A DNA stretch of 64,000 nucleotides from the NCBI GenBank assembly GCA_007258455.2, contig VDFB02193867.1, positions 564,155,291 to 564,219,290 of the forward strand, in the 5' to 3' direction. This document shows, in pieces, positions 1-12,631 of this stretch. Numbering within the stretch: position 1 is the stretch's first letter; each line of letters begins with the position of its first letter. The position numbers were made by a program, and so were the translations under genes. Origin of the DNA: Sequoia sempervirens (Eukaryota > Streptophyta > Pinopsida > Cupressales > Cupressaceae). The notes beneath the pieces are model-generated. The model searched no databases. It was given only the letters and a program-made list of their open reading frames with translations, and had not been told where the DNA came from.

Positions 1-1409
1 ACACATGGATACCAAAGAATACAAAGAAAGATTATCCCTATCAAACTCCATCAGTCAAAGAAACTATGGGGCAAAATAAAGAAGGAAAGAGTATCCATCA
101 AAGATGTCCACAAAGGAAAAACTAGGCTTCTAAAGCAATGTACAAAGTATATCAAGCAATTGGTCTTAATTCCATGCACACTTCCATATCCACCCATCAT
201 TGCTCACTTCCCAAGTTTGGAGAGTCAAAAGTTCCAAACTGTCAACCAATCCATCTTTTATCCCTAAACACACTCCATCCATGCCTCTACACATTATATC
301 CAATTCTCACATTGACCATGTATTGGTAATGAACCTTCATCATAAGGATTCAAAGGACACTCTATCGCGATGTGCACACCAAGACAAAGTTAACTCTAGT
401 ATCAACGAAGCAAGTCAAGAATCTCAAAAGTTGTATTCAAGTGCATGTATCTTGGAAAAACAACTTCTTTAGGTAGGATGTTGATGGAACATTATGATAG
501 AAGCATCTACATTGACACCATCAAGTGATTCAACATGAGCTTAAAATCTTTCAAAAATAAAAAATAAAAAAAATGAAAATCCAAAAAAATTAGAAAAATG
601 ATTGAAAACAGTAAAGAGAAAAAATGCCCTCTAGTAAAAACTGCATGGGCGGCGCTTTGGATAGGTACCATGATGAAAACCTGGCAAACAGGCATCATGT
701 GTAGAATCAAGCATCTATGTGCACCACTTCAGGAGAAAGCATCTCATCCCATCCATAATAAATCTAGTATTCCATCCATCTTATCCATAAAAATCCATTC
801 ATCCATGAACCATTTATCCAATCCATTTTCATATATCTGCATCCATAGTCTGAGTTATCTTGATCTTGATGAACTTTAGTGCACACTTTACATTTGCTTA
901 TGGTAAACATCTTGACATGGGTCATTTTCACTGATCCTATCCTATGCAACGTTATCTAAGCTATGCAACATTATCCAAATGAGCATTATTTATCCAAACA
1001 CCTTATCTTATCGCAAGATAATCCTTGGCATCCTTTGCATGCTTACCATATCCATCCATCCTTACATCTATCCAAGCATCCACCCATGGCATTCCATACA
1101 TTGCTAGACATTGGGGGTAGATATTTGCATCCTCCTTCAAGAATAAACCTTGATCTATATCCTCGAGTTCTTATATGGTTATTTGAACATTGATAAATGT
1201 GAAATCAATTTGGTCAACCATTTGTGAGCAAGAATCCAAATCACTAGCCCATGGCATATTTTGACGAGAAGACATTCCTTATCAAGCTTTATCTTTCCTC
1301 AAACATCAATGCAAACAATCAATATTAGCCGCATCTAATGCATCACTTTAGCATCATATCAAAGATCATTCAAACCAACTTTTGTTCCAAATCAAGCTTC
1401 ATCAATCGT

Positions 1410-1645
1410 GATCAATCAAATCCAATCAAGCCATCATCATCTTGGGATATCCATCTTAATCCTTGTGTTTCTTAACACTATCCTTGCATTGTTTTGTATC
1501 CTCAACAATGTTATCATCATCGATCTTGATCAATCGAATTCAATCAATCCCTCCTCATCTTGGGATATCCTTCCCAATCCTCATGTTGCTTAACACTATC
1601 CTTGCATTGGTGTGCATCCTCAACAATGTTATCATCATCAATCCA
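1410..1645. repeat. 118-bp tandem repeat, two copies
   Basis: Units begin around 1410 and 1528 and share CTTGGGATATCC, a CTTAACACTATCCTTGCATTG core and CCTCAACAATGTTATCATCA. Period measured from the CTTGGGATAT blocks at 1441 and 1559. Confidence 0.7.
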
Positions 1646-1734
1646 TTGATCTAATCAATCAACCTTAGCTTGGTTTTTAACAAAATCCCAAAATAGAGCA
1701 CTAATATCATCACACATATCCATATCCAAATCGT

Positions 1735-2095
1735 CAAAATCATGCGAGAAATCCAAAAACATCCAAAATCATATCAAAAATCCAAAAACATTCAAAAAAT
1801 AGGAAAACGTCAAGAACATGGAATCTGAACTATATCGTCTTTGAGCTTAAATGTAGGAAAGGCTAATCTTTCATCAACCCCTGAGACACAAAAATCTGAA
1901 AACATTCAAAAAACTAAGAAAATCCAAAAACATCCAAAATCACATCAAAATCTAAAAATATTCATAAAATCTTAGAAAACCCCAAAACATCACAAAATTC
2001 AAAAATCAAAACATTTGTAAAATCTTGAAAATACCAAACATAGCCTCAAAACATTCCAAAAACATCAAAAACATCCAAATATTTTAAAAAATCCA
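1735..2095. repeat. A-rich degenerate CCAAAAACAT repeat array
   Basis: Many imperfect copies of a motif like AAAATCCAAAAACATCCAAA with short interruptions. It has no coding potential. Confidence 0.55.
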
Positions 2096-3495
2096 TCTGT
2101 CTCATCTCGCTTTCACTCGAAATAATCAATCATCTATAATAAATGGATCGTCACCTGCATCCTTTGGCAACACAAAGAGAAACAATCACAACAATCAACA
2201 AAAGAAAACTTCAAACACAAAATCAAAATCAAAACAACAAACCTTTAAACACAAAATCAAACTCTTGATCATTTTCAAACATGTCAATCAACTTTATATC
2301 AACAACCTATCAATCAACTTATCAACCCATCATCATCCTATACAATGCATGTCCTAGGATATATCATTCCAACAATGGGCATCATTTTGGATATCACTAT
2401 GGATTCTTATCCTATCAAAACACATCCATTTGGCTAAAGGTATGAAGCACATTGGCTTGTTTGTGTACTTGATCTTTTCTTTTGATTTATCTTATTGCGC
2501 TCATTCCAATGACCTCTCGATGATGTTTGTATGATTTAAAGAGAGAAAGGAATGGGGCAACGATCATTATCTTTTGTCTGTTGTGCTTGTTGGATGTTTT
2601 TGTAATATAACCTTGGTGAATACTTGCTCTATTAGGTATGTATGTAAGGTGTTTTGGGAAGCTTGTTGACTATTACATTGATAGGTTATACCTTTCCATG
2701 TTTTGGTTTGAGATGTTTGAAACTTTTGAAGTGCATCCTAGCAAGGTTTCTGTATGTCAGGTGTGAACAAGAATACTCCTATCTATTTTTCGAGTCAAGG
2801 TCAATCACACTAAGTGCAATGCCATCCTAGTTCTTTATACCTTAATGTATCATGCTTATGTGTGTTATCAAACATAAGGTAAGTGGCCCTTTTAAAATCC
2901 CAATTCTTGATAAGAAAATCATCCATTTCTCATCATCATCTCTCATAAAGTTGGCTTGTTGGATCCTCTTGTCGTCATCTCATTTCTCATTTCTTCTTTT
3001 CTACACTAACATCTTGCCAGGATAGTTAATCATCATCGCCAGTGCATCTATCCTGCATCCACAAACCATCAAAATTTTGTATATTATCTCACATGCATGT
3101 TCATCATCATAATATAGATATGTTATTCTAAGCATCTCATAAAATCATACATTTACATAAAACATCTATTGCATAATCATATAGGCATCATCGCATCATC
3201 CATCTCACATGCATTGCATTATCATTTAAGTTGTTTAAGATAATATAGATTGGTTATTCTAAGCATCTTGAAACCATCTCATTTACATCTTCATCATAAC
3301 CATCCATTTTTGAACCTATTTATTGTGAGATTGACCCTCAAATCGAATCTTTTAGCTCGATCTCTTGAGGGGGCAATGTACTAGTGTACTTCTTTCTGCT
3401 GGAGCATCTGAAAAAAAAAAAATTGAATTTTTGATCATGACAAGTTTATTCTTTGAACCAACACATCAAGTACATTGCTTCAAAGAGGGGAAAAA

Positions 3496-4724
3496 TGTAG
3501 ACATGCAAAATTAGCATCAGACCTTTAATTCATATTCATCCATTCATCAAATAAATCAAGCTTATTCGATTTATCTCTAAGGTCATCCATTTAAATTAAA
3601 TAAATCAACTTTGTTTAATTTAAGCCTAACATCACCCTCTTTGATTAAATAAAACAAATATTTATTTAATTAAGCTTGAAATCATCTTTCATCTCCTTTT
3701 TTATTTAGTTTAATCTTTAAATCTAAAGCAAAAAGGTCAAATCACCTAATCCTCTTTTAAATTAACTAAATCAGGATTAATGTTAATGCATGTCACATTC
3801 TCTAGATTTTCCCACTTGCACAAATAAATCATTTTAATTAATTTATTAAATCCTCATTTTCCCTCAACAAAGAATCTTTGGAGAATATTCCCTCAAGTTT
3901 GAATTCAAATCAAGTTGACTTTTCCCTTACAACATGGCATTAACTCCCCTCTTACATGTCCCCCACTTGGCATTTAAGTCCCTTTTTCTCCCTCCAACAA
4001 GCCAAATTTGAAATTTGAAAAGGCCAACTAATCTCATTTATTGGTACATTGACCAAAAATTGCACATCCTCCATCCACTCACATGGTGACAAGTGGCTCC
4101 TTCCTATTGGTTAAATCTTTGTCCCACATTGCTCTCTTTTGGGCATTCTTCCAACTTGATATTCTATAAATTGGAGGTCTCATTCCTCATTTGAGCATCC
4201 ACAATCTTCATGCAAAGTTACTCTCTTCAATTGAGAGCTAATTTTGTCCACTTCATAGCATCTTCAATAATCTTCAATGAACTAATCTTTTTCATGAAGT
4301 TTAAAAGGTATGCAGATTTTATAGATGCTCACAATATCCACTGCTACATTCAACTTAAACACCCTCACATTTTTCTCTATGCACAACACTGTTGTTGTTG
4401 TGTGTTCATCCATGAACCTATGCTTCAATTTTGCACATTGTTTCATGTGTTATTCACATTCATGTTATGCCATTCCAATTTACATTGCCTATATTTTGTT
4501 GCATGTGACCTGTAGCATGATCAAGCTCCACATACCAATATAAAGGTAAATGATAAGTTAATTAAATAAATACTAAATATTTATTTAATCAGTGGCTAAA
4601 ATAAGGTGGGATAAAAGGTGAATGATAAATTAATTAAATAAATAATAAATATTTAATTAATTAATGGTTATGATAGGATAAAATCAAGTGTGACCTTAGA
4701 AATGGTCAATTTTAGATGTATACA
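3496..4724 (+). mobile_element. 3' LTR (1.23 kb) of the Gypsy-like element
   Basis: Starts TGTAGACAT right after a polypurine tract and ends ATGTATACA. The duplicated copy ends ATGTCTACA, the exact inverse of the start, so the original ends were perfect inverted repeats. A TATAAATT box lies at 4165-4172, a plausible LTR promoter. Only the last ~390 bp of this LTR is present in the second copy of the segmental duplication. Confidence 0.65.
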
Positions 4725-5290
4725 TTAGTATATTTTTTACTACTTTCACATAGACCACATGATGAATTAAGGTGGAAATGAGCCAACAATTTAACATGGT
4801 TTTCCAAAGGATTTTATCAATATGTATCGAATGGAAGCAAACAAAATTTAAACCATTTATACACATTATCAAAATCTTGAACAAGAAAAACAACATTAGG
4901 AACACAAGATGTACTTCATGATCTACTTTCAATATTAAACTTTGAGGGCATTTTGATGTTGTCATTATTTTTCACATCTAAATCAATGATCCCAAGAACA
5001 ACTGTAGAGTTGCTAAAATTGGTGACCATTTGAATTAAAAAAAGATCATTTGAAGGCAAGAATTCCTTCTTAAGAAAATACAATAAATCTTGAGGAATCC
5101 CACTACTAAATGCAATATAAAACAAAGATGAAAAAACAAGAGAATGACACTAACAAGAACATACAAACCAAACCAAATAAAATTTATGATTAAACTCACA
5201 TAGACAAAAATCCTCTATAATTATATTACTATCATAAAAGATGTTTTAATTTTATTGATATATTTAAATTTCATATTTTCTTTTTAAAAT
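4725..5290. repeat. Repeat block, homologous to part of laccase intron 3
   Basis: Similar along its length to 20870-21400, including a shared CATCTAA(A/G)(T/C)(C/T)AATGATCCCAAGAAC-type stretch and ATTACTATCATAAAAGAT near the end. Copy 2 of the duplication carries it at 38997-39560. A minus-strand reading frame (4916-5125) looks faintly protein-like but I do not recognise it. The origin may be an old transposon or an old duplicate of laccase flanking DNA. Confidence 0.6.
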
Positions 5291-6240
5291 ATTTTTAATT
5301 AAAATAATTTACGCCGAAGGCGTACCCAATTTGAAAGAGAGCAACCCAACTTTTAAAACCTACGGTTGACCTCTCTCTACACACCTAGCCTACAATTGAA
5401 ATGATTGCGGCCATTGATCATCTTTTGCAAGAGGACGACTTCATCAGAAAGGCAAGCTGACTTGAGGGATTGACGACATAGGGTTCCGCAGAGGCATGCA
5501 AGACTATGCAATGCATTGTAAACTTACACGTACAATGCATTAACTGGAGGAGGTCACCATATATTCATTTCTGGAGGAGGTCACCATTAATATCTTCTTT
5601 TTTAGCGGTGCCTTCTGATGACCTGCCAATTTATTTATGTCGACATTGAATCACTAGGTAGCTTTTTGCTCTATGTGCCTGTTGTGTTTTCCTTCCCCCA
5701 CATTCTAGAGAAGATAATAGCACTGGTAGTGTTAGGGCTTGCTATGGTGGGGAATTTTTAAGTTGCAGATGGTTCAGGGTGGATAATGCCCATGCTACAT
5801 CAAGAGCCACTCGTGTGCATATTTTAGAGATACTTTTTTAATTTGATAGTGTCTCCTTTTGTTTATTTTTTATGCAATTATACCATTATGGTTTCTGCAA
5901 TAAGCATGTCATCCTGTAATTATAACCATACAGGTTTTAGCCATGTATAGAGTAGGATTGGAATACTCTGTATTATATTCCCTATATACCGCTTCTAGTT
6001 ATCATATTTAGAAATCAACAAATTAATATATGCTTTGTATGAAATAGTGCTTATAACACCCTATCAGATTTATTCACAAATATTGGCTAAACCCATGTAT
6101 ATTGTAGGGGTTGTGGTATAAGTTACCTTTAAAATCACCATTGAAATAAGTTGTAGTTTTCTTATTATTTCATTAAACAATTCATCACTCCTTATATTAA
6201 ATTATTGAGACGTACTGTTACATTAAGTTATTGAGACATA
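5291..6240. other. Intergenic stretch before the PPR relic
   Basis: No convincing coding exon. It contains a doubled CTGGAGGAGGTCACCAT motif near 5545-5595. It is shared with copy 2 (39561-40530) and may be the 5' flank of the former PPR gene. Confidence 0.4.
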
Positions 6241-6244
6241 GTTT

Positions 6245-6985
6245 AAATCTAGACTCCACAACCTTTGCTACAATTCTCCCTTCCTATACAAAAATAATTT
6301 CTTTGGAATAGGTTATGGACATCCATCAAAGCATAGAGGATAGAGGAATTTTTTAGATGTTGTAGTTGCAACAACCCTGGTAGATATATATGCAAAATGT
6401 GGAAGCATAGACAAGGCACATGAAGTGTTTAACAAGGTGCATCAAAGAGATGTGGTTTCATGGACTGCAATGATTACAGGATATGCACAAAATGGAATTG
6501 TTGATGTTGAAAAGGCTTTAGAAAGTTCCAAGCAAATGCAATTGTCAGGTTTAAATCCAAATTCCACAACCTTTGCTAGCATCCTGCTTGCCCTTTCCAA
6601 AATGGGAGCTTTTGAACAATATGGACATCCATCGAAGCATAAAGGATAGAGGAACTTTGTCAGATATTATAGTAGCAACTGCCCTAATGGACATGCATTC
6701 GAAAATGGAAGCATTAACAAGGCACGTAAATTGTTTGACAACATACCTGAAAAAGATGTCATCTCATGGAATGCAATGATTGTAAGATATGGAAAAAATG
6801 TATTTGTTTAAAAGGCTTTAGAAACTTTCAAGCAAATCCAATTGGAAATTGTAAATCCAAATTCCACAACCTTCGCCAACATCCTCCCTTCCAGTTCCAA
6901 AATAGGAGCTTTGGAACAGGGTATGGATGTCCATCAAAGCATACTGGAATGAGGATTTATTTTCAGATATTATAGTAATCTTGCC
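6245..6985 (+). pseudogene. Degraded pentatricopeptide repeat (PPR) gene, copy 1
   Basis: PPR proteins of the plant PLS class bind organellar RNA as arrays of ~35-residue helical hairpins. At least three repeats can be read across three frames: IYAKCGSIDKAHEVFNKV then RDVVSWTAMITGYAQNG (6380-6495), LNPNSTTFASIL (6550-6590), and further on EKDVISWNAMI, NPNSTTFANILP and GALEQGMDVHQSI (6750-6945). Stops (for example TAG near 6352 and TAA near 6808) and frame changes near 6610 and 6780 break it. The longest open piece is 6425-6649. There is no start, no organelle targeting sequence and no full array, so it is a relic. A shorter version is at 40545-41185. Confidence 0.85.
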
Positions 6986-9500
6986 AAGAACAAGTGAGTA
7001 AATGACTTGTATATCTATAATTTTGGCTATGGATGGGTTGTTTAGAGGTCATAGCAACAACTTGGGTCTTCTATTGTGGCTTTTCCATTCTGCTCGCTGC
7101 TTGCAGATTGAATGCTTTTGTTTTTGAGCTATTTCTAAAGGATAGTTCATGGATGATCATAATAATGCTGACATATTAAAATAGTAAAACTAGGAGTCCC
7201 TTAACACCTAAGAGTATTATTATATATTCTTTAACTTTGGAAAAGGATAAAAATGTAGCAGTCAAAATTGTAGCTGCTACCAAGAATGAGGAGGTGGAAG
7301 GGAAGGGAGTGTTGATACAAAATATCAAGAAAAAAAGCTTTGGTTGTATCTTACAAAGGGAGAATTACATGTGCAAGGAGAAATATTTAAGCTATTTCAT
7401 CATATGAACCTTTTGTTAGAGCACTACACGCTAAAGCTATTTCTCCATTTGTTATGGTGCTTGATAAATAAATTAACCGCATACCTATTGATCTAGTTGA
7501 TCTTGCAATGTGCATATATGTAAAAGCATTAACCACAGAAACAAGGACTATACTCCAATAGGTTACTGATGTCCTAAGTTGGGTCTAGGTTCATTTCATT
7601 ACAATTTTTTTTCTCAATTATAGTACCATCAAACATAGCTCTCTTGTGCCTTAAATCAGAAAAAACAAGCCCACAACCTTCACAAAAATTTTGCATAAAG
7701 TTCAATAAAGAATTAATTTTTGTGTGTCACTCTTTAATGATTTCTAATTGTAATTAATTTTCTTTGTAGTTTATGTTGTGTGGATGAGATTTGAAGTAAC
7801 TTGTAGTTTCCTATTGCATACTGGAATGAGGTAGGTGTGGATTTGTCAATTTTTTGAGATCTATTGAGATTCATGTTATTTGATCATTGATAAGAATTCT
7901 ATTGAAATATCCACACAAAATGAGTGCCAGTGGTTCCATGTGCTTTTTCTTCTGAAGAGTTAAGTCCACAAGAATTGAGTGCTATATTTGAGTTGTGCAC
8001 TGAATGGTTTTCTGGAAGGAAACATTTGTTTGGACATTGTCCAAGTGAGCCTAACACCCTTCTGATTTTATAATATTGTGCAGTTTACTATAGCTTTGAA
8101 GGAAATTGATCTTGTTAGCCTACTTTGTGAAGAAAATTGGTCCAACTACTTTATTTAATTGCTCACATTATGGCTTCAATCGTATACTATCCTTGTATTT
8201 TTCGGTTTTCTTTTCCATCTGAAGAAAATTGCTCTAGTTACCTTTATCTATTCCAGAAAATTGGTCCAACTATTGTGTTGAATTGTATACATCTTGGTTT
8301 ACTTTCAAATTAATTTTTGTATCATAGTGTATGTATACTTGTGTACCACTAGACCATTGGATTTTGTCGCCTTGCTTTTCATGATGCTTGCAGGTGCATT
8401 CTCCATCTTTAGTTACTAGAGCTTTGAAGTATGCTTTAACACATGTGAAGGGAAATTTCATGCCTTCTCTTGGTGTTATAAGCTCTCTATGACTAGTTTG
8501 GTGTATGTCTATAGCTCCTTTTTCCCCATGGAGAGGAGTGGATGGACTGATATGCCAACCAAGTTAACTAGATGGGTCTTACCATCTTCGACTATAAAAA
8601 TTATGATGAAATTTGCAGCCATCCATGAGTTGGGCTGAAGAAAGTTTCCTAGGGTGATGGGATATTGGCAATAATTAACTTACATAGAATGTGAGTGATA
8701 AGCTCTTAATTCTAGGAATTTTATGTATGCCCAAAATTAGATTTAATGCTTTATTAGCAATGAAGGGTTAGCAGTTGACTAGGGCTTTGGAACTTTATTG
8801 GAAATGATTTTTGGAACTTTATCTTGCTGTCAAAATTGATCTTTGGAACTTTATTGGCAATGATTTCTGCAATTTATCTATACATAACAAAGCAGATGGA
8901 ACAGTAGTAGATTTCCATAAATGGATATGAAATTCTCTAAGAAGCTTGATAGTTTGCATCAGTTCTCCCTTTTGTTTAAATCCTATTTGTAGTCCCATCA
9001 AATATTGAATGGGATTAAATCAATTTGATTGGTTCTCATTTGGTGAGGTTTAATATGTGTTCATAAAACATCTAGTAATTGCAATTTATTACTCTATGCA
9101 ATCCTATGTAGATTTCAAGACAATAGTAAATACATAAGTCAGTAGAGTCTTTTTTTTTAGGATTTATTAGGATCTACCATCCAGGATGTAAGGCAATTAT
9201 CATGGTTTACGTGAAATGCTGTAATGGTTGATTCTATAGGATCTTATTTATATATGTTGACTATTACAAGATAAAAAAATAGGATTTAACTCTACTGGGT
9301 TATATATAGTATACACCAACTAGAATATAACTAGAGATTCCCACATTTGGAGCTCTTTGTATACCTTTGATTATGCCTTTGCAAGTCCTAGTATAATGTG
9401 TGTTTATCATATAAACAACTCTTCAATTCTTAATATAGACTTGTACCTGGTATAACAACATTATGTAATAAGAACTGTGGAGCCTATATACTAGATCCTA
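6986..9500. other. Intergenic, no gene recognised
   Basis: AT-rich, with only short chance ORFs. 6986-7758 is shared with 41186-41962. 7759 onward is private to the first copy. Short imperfect repeats occur at 8100-8280 (GAAAATTGGTCCAACTA) and 8780-8870 (GGAACTTTATTGGCAATGATTT). Confidence 0.5.
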
Positions 9501-10113
9501 GATGGGGGAGGCTGCAGACTATAATAACATATGGGCATTAGTGATAACAGGATCTATATTTATGTTGTACATGGTTTTTGAGACAAGAATTCTCTATGGT
9601 TATTACTTAGCTACAGTGAAGATTACTAATATAGAAGAGGTTATTGAACTTTATATTGTGCCATTATTTCCTAATTTTGAATAATTTATCATAATTACAT
9701 AGTACATATTGAAAAAAAATAGAATGTGGAATTGGTTTGTGATTGAAAGAAAATGAAATATGGAATTGGGTTTGTTTTTTGGTTTGTGATTTAGGTTCTA
9801 AACAAGGAAAAATTTTAGTGCCTATTGTAAACTGCTACTTGGGGATAAACAATCAACTGGTGGAGTATATGTCTGCTTCTCTCATTGCTTGTGCCACAGG
9901 CCAAACTCTCTGCCTTCTGCCATTATTTAGAGGACTCAATTTTGTTTCTTATGTAATTTTGTAGTAAATTTACCTGCTTCCTTGAATTGATTAGAAATAC
10001 AAACAAAAGAAAAATATTCCATAAAGATGATTGACTAATGTTCTATAAACATGGTAGCTATGTAATTATGTGATACTTGATGCTTGAATTTTTGTAAAAA
10101 ACCTACATGAAAG
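9501..10113. other. Upstream flank of the small gene, short unrecognised ORFs
   Basis: Two plus-strand reading frames of 60 and 73 codons (9502-9684 and 9743-9964) are hydrophobic in places and match nothing I recognise. They could be untranslated exon or promoter sequence of the gene at 10114. Confidence 0.3.
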
Positions 10114-10680
10114 ATGGTTGACTGGAATTGGGACCAAATGAGAAAAATGGGAAAAGTACTTCTTACTGCATATGCTATCGGTGGAGCAACATGGTTATGG
10201 AATGAACCATCACCTCTTGGTTGGTGGACGTTAAAGCCTCGAACTAAGGTCTAGAAATCATTATTCTCATCAAGATAGTACCTATGCTCTGCTACTCAAA
10301 TTTATGGAGGATAGCCTTTAGATGTTATTTGCTTCATGGTTGTTTACTATACATTTTTTCATTCTTATTTGAGAAACTTGTGTTTGTCTTTTGCATTTTA
10401 CAAATAAGGATGAATTATACAAATATAGTTGATGAACATTTGGTAGTAGGAAGAAAAACAAATGGCACATCTTTATGAGTGTAGAGAATTTATTTATCCT
10501 GGCGATGAGGAAGTAGTTAGAGAGTTCATTGCAAAGGGTGGTTCCTTTGGGATGACAATAGGGCCCAAACGAATTGTGGATAAAACTGGGGACAGTCCTC
10601 ATATCAAACATCAGGAAGAAAAAGTTGAATGTGGAATGAGGTCATTGAAGAACTCCAAGATCAAGGTTGTCATTGAATGA
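10114..10680 (+). CDS. Small unrecognised two-exon gene (~121 aa), possibly broken near its C-terminus
   Basis: Exon 1 is 10114-10248 (45 codons from ATG), with a GT donor right after an AAG codon. Exon 2 is 10450-10680, following a TAG acceptor. The intron is 201 bp in phase 0. The joined protein has a short hydrophobic stretch (KVLLTAYAIGGATWLW, about residues 14-29) that could be a single membrane anchor. Next come a Trp-rich LGWWTLKPRTKEE block spanning the splice junction, a YPGDEEVVREF segment and a Gly-rich FGMTIGPKRI. The coherent motif across a clean phase-0 intron argues for a real gene. I do not recognise the family, though the layout resembles small plant-conserved single-pass proteins. 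The last ~20 codons read more protein-like in another frame (WNEVIEELQDQG), hinting at compensating indels or decay. It is absent from duplication copy 2. Confidence 0.5.
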
Positions 10681-11103
10681 AATGGCAAAGCTTGAATGCC
10701 AGTGCTAGAAATACTCATTATGTGATTTCATCTTCTTTGCATGAAAAATAAACAGTGGATATAGTTATGAAGTTGATATCAATTAGATTTTACCAGCTTT
10801 ATATAATTAATGGAATACAAAAGAGAATTGTTAATTGGTGAATAATCTATACAAAAGAGTTATGGCTTAGAATGTGGAATGAGGTCATTGAAGAACTCCA
10901 AGATCAAGGCTGACATTGAATGAAATGGCAAAGCTTGAATGCCAGTGCTAGAAAATACCCATTACATGATTTCATTTGCTTTGCATGCAAAAATAAATAG
11001 TGGATATAGTTATGAAATTGATATCAATTAGATTTTACTAGCTTTATATAATTAGTGGAGTACAAAAAGGAATTGTTAATTGATGAATAATCTATAGGAA
11101 AAC
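10628..11103. repeat. 243-bp tandem duplication of the small gene's 3' end
   Basis: 10628-10860 is repeated at 10871-11103 with a few percent change. The unit covers the last coding stretch and the downstream ~180 bp. The second copy has no upstream exon and is therefore a partial duplicate. Confidence 0.8.
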
Positions 11104-11495
11104 AAAAAGACATTTTTTGGTTAGAAATGATTGAATATAGAAGATTATCTGGCAGTAAACAAGAATGCCCAGTTCACATGACAACAAGCTTCATTTAGGT
11201 CTTTGGCGTCAAAATTTGGCCGCAATTGTTCATTTATAAGGATTGAATAATTTCACACAAGCTTCATTTGAAAGGTTTTTCTCATTCTGTCCTATAAGAA
11301 TTTTTTTTTTACACTGGGAATTTTATTAATGTTTCTTATGCTAGAAAGAAAAATTTGTAGCTAAGTAAATAGATCACATGATTCAGTCATACTTAAATTC
11401 CATGCAAGCTAGCTTGCCTACAACCATTTAGTTTTCTATTAGATTTAATGGTGTAAGTTCACATTATTTTTGCAAAAAATATCTCCCAAGTGTAT
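11104..11495. other. Intergenic, nothing recognised
   Basis: AT-rich sequence without ORFs or repeats that I can support. Confidence 0.4.
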
Positions 11496-11579
11496 TTTTC
11501 TGATTTTTTGTTTAATTATGCCTTTTTCTGAGTTTTTGTTTAATTATGTCTTTTTCTAAGTTTTTGTTTAATTATGTTT
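11496..11579. repeat. 28-bp tandem repeat, three copies
   Basis: Three successive units of the type TTTTTCT(G/A)AG then TTTTTGTTTAATTATGTC, period 28. Confidence 0.75.
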
Positions 11580-11689
11580 GATTGTCTTTGGTTTGGTTTT
11601 TTACTATGTTTTTGTGCTGTTATTTTCTTTGGAAGGATATTGACATATCAATTGTATGTAGATGTTGTGTGTTGTATCATAGCAATACA

Positions 11690-12130
11690 AAACATCGACA
11701 TAAAAAATTAGAGACATATTGTACTAGAAAGATCAAGATCGCCTGCATGGGTGATCAACATAAAAAGATAGAGACATTGTAGTAGAATTAGAGTAAGATT
11801 GAAATTTTCTCTTTATAGAACACAATTTTTTTTCTTACCTATGCCAAGATTGAATTATATCATAATTTTAAAAATATATCATATTAAAATAACATAATTT
11901 ATTTTCTTATCTATACCGAGATTAAATTACATCATTTTTACAAAATATATTCTTTTTCTAACTTAGCTATACCAAGATTGAATAAAGATCACTTAGATGG
12001 GTGATCAACATAAAAAAACTAAACACATATTTTGGTAGATTTGGAGTAAGATTAAAAATTTCTCTTTATAGAACACAATTATTTTGCTTAGCTATATTGA
12101 GATTTAATTATTTCATTTTTAGAATTAAAA
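11690..12130. repeat. Direct repeat of ~250 bp, two imperfect copies
   Basis: GGTGATCAACATAAAAA followed by GAGTAAGATT and TTTCTCTTTATAGAACACAATT occurs at about 11750-11830 and again at 11998-12080, with related flanks. Confidence 0.6.
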
Positions 12131-12280
12131 ATTGAATTATATCATTATTTTTCTCAATTGTTGTTTTTTTTTAAACGTAATAAATTTAATTATTTTTTCT
12201 TTAAGTTTACATGTGGTGATGTGTTAAACGAGCTTCTTCACTAATTTTTTCATTTGAATTGGTAAATTTGGCTTATGTTC

Positions 12281-12450
12281 ATGTACATTATATTATAATA
12301 TATAATAATATACTATATTATAATATATAATAATATATTATATTATATATATAATATTATATTAATATATTATATATTAAATTATTATACAATAAGACAA
12401 TATTATATTGCATTGTATTCTATTTATTATTATAAATATATTATATTATA
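12281..12450. repeat. TA-rich low-complexity tract
   Basis: Runs of TATTATAATATA and TATATTATAT. Self-complementary and almost free of G and C. Confidence 0.7.
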
Positions 12451-12631
12451 TTATATCTTACCATAGATGCATAACCCTAACCAAATTCTAAATCAAACCC
12501 AAATTGGAGATTGAATAGGGTTAGGGTCAGGTTTAAGATTACATCTAGGATTATATTTCAATTAGGGGTGGGATTCAAAAAGGGTTTACATAGGTATTAA
12601 TCTTATTATATTATAATAATAATGTTATTTT

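Larger units (their letters stand above)
1..3495 (+). mobile_element. 3' internal part of a degraded Gypsy-like LTR retrotransposon
   Basis: No long ORF survives. The stretch runs directly into a polypurine tract (3482-3495, AAAGAGGGGAAAAA) followed by a TGTAGACAT LTR start, so it reads as the internal 3' region of a plus-strand element whose 5' part lies outside the window. A second purine-rich site, TTGAGGGGGCAA, lies near 3365-3376. The sequence contains many CATCCA/ATCCAT-type short repeats, a 118-bp tandem pair and an A-rich CCAAAA array. The Gypsy assignment is inference from the long non-coding 3' region. Confidence 0.45.

Noticed and set aside
3365..3410. Second LTR start after TTGAGGGGGCAATGTAC
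   Set aside because: No matching CA end or inverted terminus was found, whereas the TGTAGACAT start at 3496 has an exact inverse at the other end.
4210..4543. 101-aa and 72-aa ORFs in the LTR (also 38535-38750)
   Set aside because: They lie inside an LTR, differ in frame between copies and have no motif.
9502..9964. Upstream exons of the small gene
   Set aside because: No splice sites or motif continuity linked them to exon 1 at 10114; kept only as flank description.
12280..12460. AT-rich palindromic tract as a replication origin or matrix attachment site
   Set aside because: Low-complexity TA runs are common in plant intergenic DNA and nothing specific supports either role.
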